DNA of 64,000 nt from Saturnia japonica (Eukaryota > Arthropoda > Insecta > Lepidoptera > Saturniidae): the NCBI GenBank assembly GCA_033032175.1, contig CM065304.1, positions 8,742,001-8,806,000 on the forward strand, in the 5' to 3' direction. The position numbers were made by a program, and so were the translations under genes. How positions within the stretch are numbered: the first letter of the stretch is position 1; every line of letters starts with the position of its first letter. Below are positions 55,416 through 64,000 of this stretch, one piece after another. Under the pieces are notes generated by a model. The model made no database searches, was not told the origin of the DNA, and saw only the letters and a list, made by a program, of their open reading frames with translations.

Positions 55416-55883
55416 GGAACGAAGTTCCTTACGGCAGGCTTGGAGGAGATAGGGATTTTGCTGCGCGACCGAACTGAAAAAAATGTGATATTAAAACCGT
55501 AAGAAAAAGTCCGTGGAATAAAACCGTTAAATGAGACGTGCGCAGGCGCGACAGTCGTATACACAAGCGAGTAGTGTATAATACCTTTTTTTGTAATTAT
55601 TTCTATTTCTATGTAATTTTATGTTGTCAAACAAAAATAAAGAGACAAATGTTGTTATTTTAATTGATAATTTGAATTACGATTTTTTTTATTTTACGTA
55701 ATTATTATTTCCTAAAATACATTATTATTTATTCAGTAGAACTTCCTAAATACTTTCCTGTACTTAAATAAAAACTAATCAGCAAAATTTAAGAGAAAAA
55801 TCAAGAAAACCTACATAAAATTGAGCACGATTTTTTTTTTGCAAATTGTGTCGATTCTACATTAGCCGAAGGAACTTCGTTCC
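55416..55883. mobile_element. 468-bp MITE with self-complementary ends
   Basis: GGAACGAAGTTCCTT at 55416-55430 and its reverse complement at 55869-55883. The terminal GGAACGAAGTTCC is itself almost palindromic. A CpG-rich core lies near 55540. No ORF and no sure target duplication. Confidence 0.55.
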
Positions 55884-56324
55884 TACCTGGTGTCCCACGA
55901 CACCACATCTTTTTTTCTATACATTGTTTATCTTTTTAATTATATTCAATGTAGTATTTCATTTATAACATTTATAATTTAATTGTCAAATAAATAATAG
56001 AATGGTCTACTTGCAGTCCTTAAATGTACACTTTAAACCTTTTAGCAAAATGGTTTGATGACAAAAATATAACAATAATATATTATTATCAGGCTTCGGA
56101 TTGAAATTATACTTTGATATATACATCAAATTAATGTTCATGTTCATGTCCTATAGAACTTAGAATATATTTTATATATTTATATCAAATTTGTATCATT
56201 CAGACCGGTTCTAGATGACGTTAATGCTGCCAAATCAAAAAGTATCTAAGTAGACATAGAAACTTTTGCAACTGGTCCCTTCAATAAACTGAGAGTTTGC
56301 TATCATTCATACTATTATTAATAT
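55884..56324. other. AT-rich non-coding stretch
   Basis: No gene or element recognised. Confidence 0.35.
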
Positions 56325-56326
56325 TA

Positions 56327-57457
56327 GATCCTTACATATGAAATTGTCCTTTTGTATGGGAGGAATATAAACTCATTTCTTTTTTTTGCAAAATATATTT
56401 AATTAATCAAAGTATGCATCGTTGTTATCTATGCACTTTTGGCATCTCATGGGTAGTTAATTGATCCCTTTACTAAAAAAACCATGGGGGCGAGAATCAA
56501 TAAACTCTTTGAAGGCGGTTTGGACTGCCGCATCGGGGTTGAATTTTTTTCCTTGTAAGAAGTTGTCCAAATTCCGGAAAAAATGGTAATGTGTTGGAGC
56601 ATGGTCCCAGGGAGTACGGTGGATGTCGCAGACATTCCAATTGTAGCTCATCTAACTTATTGGTTGTTTGTTGTGCAGTGTGCGTCTTGCGTTGTCGTGA
56701 AGCAGCAGTGGCCTAAAGCGATTGACCAATCTCGGTTGTTTAGCAGCTAGTTCTTCCTTTATGGTTTGCAGTTGCTGACAATAGATATCTGCCGTAATCG
56801 TTTAGTTTGGTTTTTCATCACAAGTAATGATTAGATTTAAAATCCCCTCATTATTTTGTCGGTTGAACAAGGTAACACAGCAGTCGACGCGTGTTTGCAA
56901 GTTCGATTCACTCAATTCATGAGGTAGCCAACATTCAAGTTTTTTTACTTTCCCGATTTGCTTCAAGTGGATTAGTACAGTTTTATCACTTACCCCGAAG
57001 CCTGCAACTATTTTTGAAGTGCTTTGTGATGGATCCGCTTCCACAATAGCCTTTTTAATTCTTCATTTTTCACTTTGGTCTCCGGCCGTCCACGGGGTTG
57101 GTTCTGAAGGTCGAAATTTCCAGTACGAAAACGTTGAAACCAAAAACGTTCCGTGCTTTCTTTTGCGAAACCAGCGTCGTACACATCATTAATCCTTCGA
57201 GCTGTTTCTGCAGCACTGATGCCACGGTAGAACTCGTACTCGTAAATATACCGATATTTCATATTTCCACTGTGCGGTAATAAGCGACGCCAAAGAAAAA
57301 AAATATGAGGAAAAATCAAATGAATGACTGTTTTCAAAACTCAAATATACCAGCTAAATTAATTTATAAATTTGAATTTGAAATTCTTAACCAAAGAGGA
57401 GATATTTCAGATCAAAGTGGTCAGTACGACAAAACGCTAATTTCATATGTAAGGACC
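56327..57457 (-). mobile_element. mariner element, internally deleted
   Basis: 1,131 bp between TA at 56325-56326 and 57458-57459. The inverted ends read G(A/G)TCCTTACATATGAAATT. The transposase within is broken (see its entry). Confidence 0.88.
56403..57262 (-). pseudogene. mariner transposase pseudogene
   Basis: Starts at the ATG 57262 (MKYRYIYEYEFYRG). The HTH region (ARRINDVYDAGFAKESTERF; FRTGNFDLQNQPRGRPETKV) is followed in another frame by VSDKTVLIHLKQIGKVKKLE, then WLPHELSESNLQTRVDCC. The first Asp is in ITCDEK, the second in LLLHDNAR, and the third position reads APTHYHFFRN, with His where the family has Asp. About 60 residues between the first and second motifs are deleted. Further frame changes occur near 57040, 56800 and 56640. 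Stop at 56403-56405 after NNDAYFD. Confidence 0.87.
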
Positions 57458-57469
57458 TAATATTGTATT

Positions 57470-57829
57470 TGAGAAAGTAACTTTGTCTGTCTTTAAATTT
57501 TAATGAATTTTGGTAAAGAGATATTGGACCTTATGTTGTGAAAATAATACTTGAAAGAGTGAAATTGGTGATAAAAGTTTGAATGAAGAACCCATCAAAC
57601 CAAATTTATACATAGAGATAAACCCATTAGTGATTTTTTTTTGGCTTGTCGTATTTAGAAATCAGCCAGTGCATATGCAGTAATATAGCAGGACGGTAGA
57701 TATACACATAAACTACGGTGCATATAAATAGTGACAAACCCATCTATGATTTTCTTTCGGTTTATCGTGTTTCGAGATCAATCTGTGTATATCCAATAAT
57801 ACGCAGACGAAGTTGCGGGCACCAGCTAG
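57470..57829 (+). repeat. Helitron-like or RTE-like tail ending CTAG|T
   Basis: About 360 bp after the mariner, ending GAAGTTGCGGGCACCAGCTAG (57829) then T. AAACCCATTAGTGATTTTTT and AAACCCATCTATGATTTTCT are internal partial duplicates about 115 bp apart. The start is not fixed. Confidence 0.45.
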
Positions 57830-58341
57830 TCATTTATATAACAAAACTTTTTTTTTTGGTTTATTATATTAGTAGGCTAATAATATAATATATCCAGCTT
57901 GTATTTTCAGCCTTACGTGCCGGTCCATTTTTGCTATACGATATCTAGATTTTTTTGGTAAAGTCGATAAGTTAAGCTTAAAGTATCTTTATAAAACACC
58001 TCCCTTACTATTCTTTTAGATTTTTATGTTTATCCAGAATATACTCGTATTTCTTACATGTAATTTTATATAGGGTTTTTGGTGACTATTGTAATTCTCA
58101 GAAATCTTGCGGGTTTCCTTTCTTAGTTCTTACTTCTGTTATGTAAGTAGTTCCTGTGCAAAATTTCATGATTCTTTACTCACGGTTTTAAGCATAGAAT
58201 TATGAACTCGGCGTGGGTACAGTGAGCGGACTTTATTACTCTATGGTTTTAAGTTATGTGGTGTTGTCAATCTTAAGAATTTTATCAAGTTTTTTTAAAA
58301 TAAGTTATACATAACAATTTAACATGACGGAATAATAATCG
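57830..58341. other. AT-rich non-coding stretch
   Basis: No gene or element recognised. Confidence 0.35.
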
Positions 58342-58475
58342 TGAACATCAAGCCATCTGGCAAGCTGTAGGCAAATACGGGAAGTGAAAACAACAATAGA
58401 CTACACAGGTATGTTGGCAGCGGCGCAGTGAGAATAAATTTAACAAGAGTGAAACCGCGAGTCCCAGCTAATATA
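58342..58475 (+). repeat. Helitron 3'-end relic
   Basis: CATCTGGCAAGCTGTAGGCA and TTTAACAAGAGTGAAACCGC match 17219-17345. The end CCAGCTAA is a decayed CTAG. Confidence 0.5.
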
Positions 58476-59297
58476 TAAGACATGAATTGTATTTGTAATT
58501 TTAATTATATAGCAATTAAAGTCAGTTATATTTTTATTGCACCGGAAGAGTTTGTTGACCCCTTATTCTCTAAAGAGGCATAAGAGACACCACCAGATGA
58601 TATAAAATGTAACGATTATATTATGGAATTACCAGAAAATTTAATGAGAAAAAACATAATATCAGTAAGTTGTCTTTATCTTTTAATGTGCTTACAATAT
58701 AATTTGAAGTCAGATATAATATACGTAACATCATGTTGGCCCCGACCACATGAAATCGCGGCCTAGGTTTACACTAAAACCCGTGGCGCGTAATACAATT
58801 ATGGAAACTATGTACTGTTAAGATATAAAACAATATAAATTAAATATATTTATGACGCAATAATCACACGTTATGATTGAGACTGTACCAAAAATTTGGG
58901 TATTTGTCACCTGAAAAGTATTTCATGAGAATTTTTTTAGTAGTGGTATCTTAGTCCATGTATTTGACATTTTATTGAAATGAAATAAATAGATACATTT
59001 TTTTTTACAATTCTATCAAAGGACCTAATAGCATAGAAAAGAAATAATACACTAGAGCTGGAAGACAACTTCTACGTCTATATGGTACGCAAAGGTTAGA
59101 ATTTGTGCAGGGTACATAGGAACATATAGAGAACATATAGGTCCTGGAGACTACCGTGTAGCTATGGCTTCGTAGACCAGCCCACGTAATTATGTAATGT
59201 AAGAAAGATAGTGAGCTAATATCAAAACTCTTCAGAAAATTAACCATGGTACTGGCTATAAAACCTCAGGGAGGGCAAGACGGAGGGAGGCAGTCAC
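58476..59297. other. Non-coding stretch
   Basis: No gene recognised on either strand. It lies downstream of the minus-strand gene ending at 59321. Confidence 0.35.
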
Positions 59298-59303
59298 TTT
59301 ATT
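59298..59303 (-). terminator. Polyadenylation signal AATAAA
   Basis: AATAAA on the minus strand lies 18 nt after the TAG stop of the unknown gene (59323-59321), a usual arrangement for a compact 3' end. Confidence 0.4.
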
Positions 59304-59320
59304 CTAGATTCTATTTATAA

Positions 59321-59750
59321 TTACTCTAAATTCTTAGCTACATCTGCATTGTTGTACAATGCGGATAACCAGTCGTTGTAAACTACCCAGGGAATCCAGG
59401 AGACATTGGACTGAATCATCCCAAAGATACGATCAGTGTTCCAAAAATGGCCTAACTTGAGCTTTAAACAGAAGGTACAACTCACCGATAGTAAATAATC
59501 ATCACATTCCATTTAGTCATCCTAGTCTCGTAAATGTTATTGACAAAGCAAAATAGAGGTTCAATGTGAAGAGTTTACCATCATGTGCATCGTGATGGTG
59601 ACCTAGTTGGGTGCTACCACCACGTTTGTTTATTTGCATTGTCTGATCGTACAATGCGACAGGGCTAAGGGTACCACTAAGGCGGGTGTCACACCAGGCG
59701 AATGGTAATTGTGTTCCAGTCGGACATAATTCTTTTGTTCTACGATTCAA
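59321..59750 (-). CDS. Last two exons of an unrecognised gene
   Basis: I do not recognise the protein. Exon A (about 59750-59579) codes for LCPTGTQLPFAWCDTRLSGT then SPVALYDQTMQINKRGG and GHHHDAHD, and ends GATG|GTAAAC (phase 1). Exon B (59451-59321) begins after AAGTTAG and codes for HFWNTDRIFGMIQSNVSWIP then WVVYNDWLSALYNNADVAKN, LE, stop. The 127-nt intron joins as Gly in a single frame across both exons, and AATAAA follows the stop. The composition (His, Trp, Asn, Cys rich) looks like a folded, perhaps secreted protein rather than noise. The start of exon A is not certain because an in-frame stop lies just upstream and several AG acceptors are possible. Upstream exons were not found. A fragment captured by a transposon is the main alternative. 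Confidence 0.45.
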
Positions 59751-59924
59751 TAATCGCTCAACAAGCAGTCAGAAATCTCGATTTCATTCCTGAGAGTTCG
59801 CATCAGGCATCTATTCGTAATTACTGTATATTTAGTATAGTCAGCGATCAATTCTAATAATCAATATCAGGTAAAAAGTATATTTATTATAGTTTTTGTA
59901 TAAAACGCGCCATGCCCCACGGTT

Positions 59925-60040
59925 GCACCTCCGTGAAACTTGTTCGACCAACTCTTAATCGCACTGCCACCGACGCGAGGCACATGTGTAGCCTATTTTT
60001 ATTCTTACTTCCTCTACTTGCCTACAGCTTGACAATCATG
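59925..60040 (-). repeat. Helitron 3'-end relic, minus orientation
   Basis: On the minus strand TGTCAAGCTGTAGGCAAGTA, TAGGCTACACATGTG and GGTGCAACCGTGGGGCATG match 17219-17345 and 33610-33699. Confidence 0.5.
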
Positions 60041-60469
60041 GTTACTGTTTTACTTTTTAGGATCGTAGCGTGAAATTGTATAACCTATAATTTTCCCTAA
60101 TAAAAAGACTACAAAATTCAAAAAAAATTTTTCAAATAGACCGGTAGAATATTAGCGTTCAAACAAACAAACAAAAAAATTATCTCTTGAGTTTTATAAT
60201 GTATTGATGGGAAATTTAAAATACTTACCAGAGTGAAGAAATTCTCTTAAAACGGATTCAACATGTTTTAGATACTCTTGTTAAGTAGGGATCTACATTT
60301 AGCGTACACCATATAAGTGTATATTATATAGCTTTTTTATACAAACATGTAGGGGAGATTGCCTATTTTGTTCGCCAACGTTTGTCAAACGTAAATAACA
60401 CCAGAAACCGCCAGTACATAAAATTATCCTTCCAGCTAAAAACAATGTTTTTCGCTAAACGCCCCAGTT
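60041..60469. other. Non-coding stretch
   Basis: AT-rich, no gene recognised. Confidence 0.35.
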
Positions 60470-60680
60470 TGTTTTTATAGCAGCACAGTAAGTGGACGGC
60501 TCTGTACCTGATGGTAAACACAGTGCCATTCCTAACCAACGGTGACCACTGAAAGAACGGCAATCCATCGCCTCTCGCTTCTCAGCACATGGATGTTGGA
60601 TCCCTAAATGCGGCAAACTAAATAAGACTAATTTTGACAGTGTTATCACCATCCGCATGGTGGCCACTGTCACTGAGTTC
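60470..60680. repeat. Interspersed repeat fragment, family B-like
   Basis: ACCTGATGGTAAACACAGTG and GACCACTGAAAGAACGGCAA resemble tails of old CR1-type retroposons. A possible match to family B is partial. Confidence 0.3.
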
Positions 60681-61440
60681 ATTAAAATACCTTAAACAAT
60701 AAACCACAACACTGCAAGATTGATTATGTAAAGGATTGTGTATATTTTAATTACTTTGAAAGATGAGATCCACCCGAAAATTTATTGACTTCAAGTTGGT
60801 ATATAAGATATTTCAATTTAAACATAGGAAAGCCAATAGCTTCACTTCATCTAAAATAAGTTCATCTAAAATAAATTAAGCTATCCTTTAAGTTTAACCT
60901 TAGGCCTATAACGCAAGTCTGTATCTGAAAAATCATAATTGTTGAATATAAAAACAATAATATGTAAAAAACAAAAAACCATATAACATAATATATCTAG
61001 TATACCTCCTCATAAAATAATTGAATTTATAAAAGTTTTACCATCTTCAAAGTACGGTTTTGATGCTAACAGTCTACGAAAAGTCTACGAAATGCTACGA
61101 GCGATTGTAGTTTTCTCATGCAAACTTATGCTTTCGATACTTTAAGTAATAATTTGAAAATATAAGTCTTAATATTCTATTATATAAATTATACGAAATA
61201 AAAGGGTTTTTTTACATTATATATAGTGTTTGTACCTATATATTTGTTTTAGTATAGTTTAGTTAAAAACTGTCTTGAACCATCAATAACACTCAGGTCT
61301 AGGCTCAGACTTATAACTATTTTATTATTAAAAAATAATTTGCTCTCGAGGCAAATGATATAATTAGACCTAATTTATGTTTGTAAACATCATCAGTTCG
61401 GTTACCGAGGGTATTAAAAGAGTACAACAAAGTTCATTGT
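60681..61440. other. Upstream region of paramyosin
   Basis: AT-rich. Muscle enhancers would be expected in this general area, but no motif stands out over background. Confidence 0.35.
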
Positions 61441-61687
61441 TAAGTTCAGCCGATTGATTGGTGGCATTTAATGTGGCGGGCCGCGATCGCCTGCCAGGGA
61501 CCGGTAGGAATCCAACAGGAAGCGGCTGGACCCAACTCGCCGCCCACATCGCCGCTACTCTATAATACTGAGTGGACGTAACCTCGCCACTCCCGTGACC
61601 CGGATCTTAAATTTTAGGACGTAAAGGGTTTCGCCAAATTTTTGGCCAAAACAAATAAAACCGCGCCGGTGTCAGGACGGGCGTGTC

Positions 61688-61695
61688 TATAAAAG
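61688..61695 (+). promoter_or_regulatory. Prm: TATA box of paramyosin
   Basis: TATAAAAG, a strong consensus match, lies in a GC-rich promoter (61470-61900) 229 nt before the ATG. Transcription would start near 61715-61720, giving a 5' UTR of about 200 nt with no intron seen. Confidence 0.65.
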
Positions 61696-61916
61696 GCTGA
61701 GAGGGGGGTGCGCGCGGGGGTGGTAACACGATCCGCGAGCTCCAGCCGGCCGGCCGCCCTGGAGCGGCTCTCTGGGCGCGCGGGATCAGGGTGGGGCGCG
61801 CGGGAGGCGGTCGCTGTGGTTGATGCACGCGCGCCGCACGCACCCGCTCTCACTAGTCGAACGGTGCCCGACCGGTAACGTAGCGCCGACTGCCGACCGA
61901 TAGACGAACAGCGACA

Positions 61917-63463
61917 ATGTCCGCCATGGCGAAGACTTCTAAGTACAGCTACCGCAGCAGCGGCGGCGGCACCACCGACGTTAACATCGAGTACAGCGCC
62001 GACCTGAGTGCTCTCTCCAGGCTGGAGGTACCGGCCGCGATAATAGTGCAGTGCTTGTGAAGTGATTACGGATGATAGAATATATTGTATTTTTCAGGAC
62101 AAGATTCGTCTCCTCCATGATGATCTGGAATCCGAAAGGGAGCTGCGTCAGAGGGTAAGCTCAAGCGTGCGAAATACGATATGTACGGACGCGGCGGCCA
62201 TACAGGGCGCGCTCACGCCGCAGGTGTAGGCGGCCAGCGCGCCTCGTCTACACCTCTATTTATACCACCCGCCCTTCGTTCCTCTGCTTTATTAAAGCCT
62301 TCTCATTACAATTATCCTAATTAATTTTTAATTGTAGTAAATTATTATCGTTTTTTAGTACAGTGTAAAATATATCGTCTCCTTACGTTTACCTATTTAC
62401 ATAATTTAATTAATACTGGATTCGATTATCAATTTGCAGTAATATCATCATATCATAAGAGTAAGTTTCATTAACTTCAAAGTGATTAAGTAAATTTTTT
62501 TATATATTATTATTGGAATATATATAAGTTAAATTAATATAGTATGGCCGTCGGGTAACTCGCATTAACGGTTAATAATTCCACATCCATGACAGTCTGT
62601 CAAATAATAATATTAGAAAGGCATTCAATACCTGACAGATCATCAAAAAGTTATGTAACACTTTATTACGGTACTTTATCATTTGGGTTATGGGGTATTG
62701 GAAATTTCATTCAAAATTTGCATATTCTATTTTAGATCTACATATATCTAATGTTACATAGTCAATATCTGATACGTAAGTGAAACAGAGCAGAGATCAG
62801 AACGTCCATCACAGCGGTGGGGCGCCTGTTCCACGGATACGTCGCGAACGGCGCTCGCGCATCACGAGATAATTTTAGCCTCGTAGCGAAAGCATTCTCT
62901 GAAATCCTAACTTCTCGCTCTCCGGTCTCACTTTTGAAACTGGGCCAAATGACGCTCGTTCCCGTTGAGAATGCCACAATATTAAAATATAATAATAGAT
63001 TGTGGTATGAGAGGCAAAAATATCCGAGTTAGTCAGAACTCCGGTGAGACATTAAACGTTTCTTATTTTAGATAGGTACAATGCCGAAATATGCGAAGGA
63101 CGTTCTGATCAGTAATCGACTATTGCATAATGGTTGAATAAATATTTACAGAAACATCTGTACCCACTTTTACCATTTACATTCAATATTAGCTGAATTA
63201 TTACCTTAAGTAAAATATTATATTAGGTTAAATTCCTACGAGCGATGAAGAATCAATGGTGTATAATGTTGGATAAACATTTACAATTATGTACAAATTA
63301 AAGAACAATGAATATGAATTAATAAAATTTAGAAAACAAATTCTTAGGTCCTGAAGAAAATTATGTTACATTACAGATTGAAAGGGAGAAGGCAGATTTG
63401 AGCGTACAAGTTATCCAACTCTCTGAGAGGCTAGAAGAAGCAGAAGGTGGAGCTGAAAGTCAG
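61917..63463 (+). CDS. Prm: Paramyosin, first three coding exons (partial gene)
   Basis: Paramyosin is the coiled-coil core protein of invertebrate thick filaments. Exon 1 (61917-62027, 37 codons) encodes MSAMAKTSKYSYRSSGGGTT then DVNIEYSADLSALSRLE. Exon 2 (62098-62154, 19 codons) encodes DKIRLLHDDLESERELRQR. Exon 3 (63377-63463, 29 codons) encodes IEREKADLSVQVIQLSERLE then EAEGGAESQ. All junctions are phase 0 with GT..AG (donors GTACCG, GTAAGC, GTAAAT; acceptors TTTTCAG, ATTACAG), and heptad-type coiled coil begins around exon 2. The 85 residues are the non-helical head and start of the rod, out of roughly 870-880 in insect paramyosins. The rest lies past 64000. ATG 61917 fits because the head sequence aligns from there. 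A second ATG at codon 4 is possible. It cannot be miniparamyosin, which lacks this N-terminus. Confidence 0.95.
62155..63376 (+). other. Paramyosin intron 2
   Basis: 1,222 nt. A CpG-rich stretch follows the donor (62170-62245). A 316-bp segment bounded by 13-bp inverted repeats is inside (62795-63110). No alternative exon is supported. Confidence 0.75.
62795..63110. repeat. Intronic inverted-repeat segment
   Basis: GATCAGAACGTCC (62795-62807) and its reverse complement (63098-63110) bound a GC-richer insert that is open over 71 codons on both strands. It may be a MITE-like insertion or a foldback in the pre-mRNA. No flanking duplication was identified. Confidence 0.5.
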
Positions 63464-64000
63464 GTAAATACAACTAACCTTATATTATATACAATACTGC
63501 ATTTATTAGGATTCCACAAAGAAGAAAATAGTATTGGTAACCAATTATTAATCAACAAAATAAACTGTCTACAAAATGATATGAAAAATCTTGAATGGAC
63601 AATCTTATAAAGAAGAAATAAAACATATTATATCTATGCAGATCGATAACACAAAAGTTCATTTAAAAAAACTATAAAAGACAAAGAAATGAATCCAGGT
63701 AATGAAGACATCGCAATAATTCATCATAATACAAAGATACAACGAGGATTCAACATTCAAACAATAAGACCACATGTATAAAGCTGTGCTAAATTATTTT
63801 CTAATGTATGTTTTGCGAATGTTGCTATGCGATTTATATTATTTTATTCATTACCATTTCAGGAAGTATTATAACCATCGTTTTCAAATTCTTGAACTAC
63901 GTTTACATATTATTAAGTCATAATTAAAAAATAATTAACTTTGTTAATAGATCCCATAAAATAAATTGTAAAGTAAGATATGACATATCATATTCAAGAA
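63464..64000 (+). other. Start of paramyosin intron 3
   Basis: AT-rich intron sequence after donor CAG|GTAAAT. The next exon is outside the window. Confidence 0.7.

Noticed and set aside
61300..61360. MEF2 site (TTATTATTAA) upstream of paramyosin
   Set aside because: Matches the loose consensus but such strings are expected by chance in AT-rich DNA.
62762..63032. Alternative exon in paramyosin intron 2 (71 codons open on both strands)
   Set aside because: No splice sites in phase 0 and no coiled-coil pattern.

Overview
This window is animal nuclear DNA, most likely from a butterfly or moth. It is AT-rich and intron-rich and is packed with degraded transposons. The lepidopteran assignment is an inference from the repeat mix: Helitrons with a short hairpin and a CTAG|T end, a tRNA-headed SINE, R1-clade and jockey-clade LINEs, RTE and CR1/L2 relics, mariner, Tigger and PIF/Harbinger elements. 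No rRNA genes, intact tRNA genes, operons or CRISPR arrays were seen.

Host genes are few. The clearest is the start of the muscle gene paramyosin on the + strand at the right edge: coding exons 61917-62027, 62098-62154 and 63377-63463, a TATA box at 61688, and the rest beyond the window. A minus-strand first exon coding for a signal peptide lies at 6014-6086. Two minus-strand exons of an unrecognised gene, joined by a consistent splice and followed by a polyadenylation signal, lie at 59321-59750.

Layout. 1.9-5.5 kb: a dead PIF/Harbinger element whose transposase intron holds a 1.2 kb inverted-repeat element, which itself holds a LINE tail. 9.6-14.2 kb: a 5'-truncated R1-like LINE (minus strand) with a 16-bp target duplication; its unoccupied target is present in a sister repeat at 23.48 kb. 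14.8-17.2 kb: GC-rich MITE-like repeats, a SINE and a Helitron. 19-24.6 kb: small repeats and LINE ends. 24.64-30.85 kb: a complete jockey-like LINE (minus strand) with two open ORFs, a 48-nt poly(A) tail and a perfect 12-bp target duplication; it is the youngest-looking element here. 31.8-34.6 kb: a deleted Tigger derivative, a complete Helitron and an RTE tail. 36.9-39.7 kb: a dead CR1/L2-like LINE. 42.4-46.1 kb: a second R1-like copy, interrupted by a CR1/L2-like fragment and abutting a truncated mariner. 49-51 kb: the larger Tigger copy. 54-57.8 kb: tandem repeats, a MITE and an internally deleted mariner.

The mobile genes form ordinary retrotransposon or transposase sets: ORF1 binds RNA, and ORF2 supplies endonuclease and reverse transcriptase. 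I found no convincing new system. The strongest leads are the intact jockey-like element, the filled/empty R1 site pair, the four-level nest at 2-6 kb, and the unrecognised gene at 59.3-59.75 kb.
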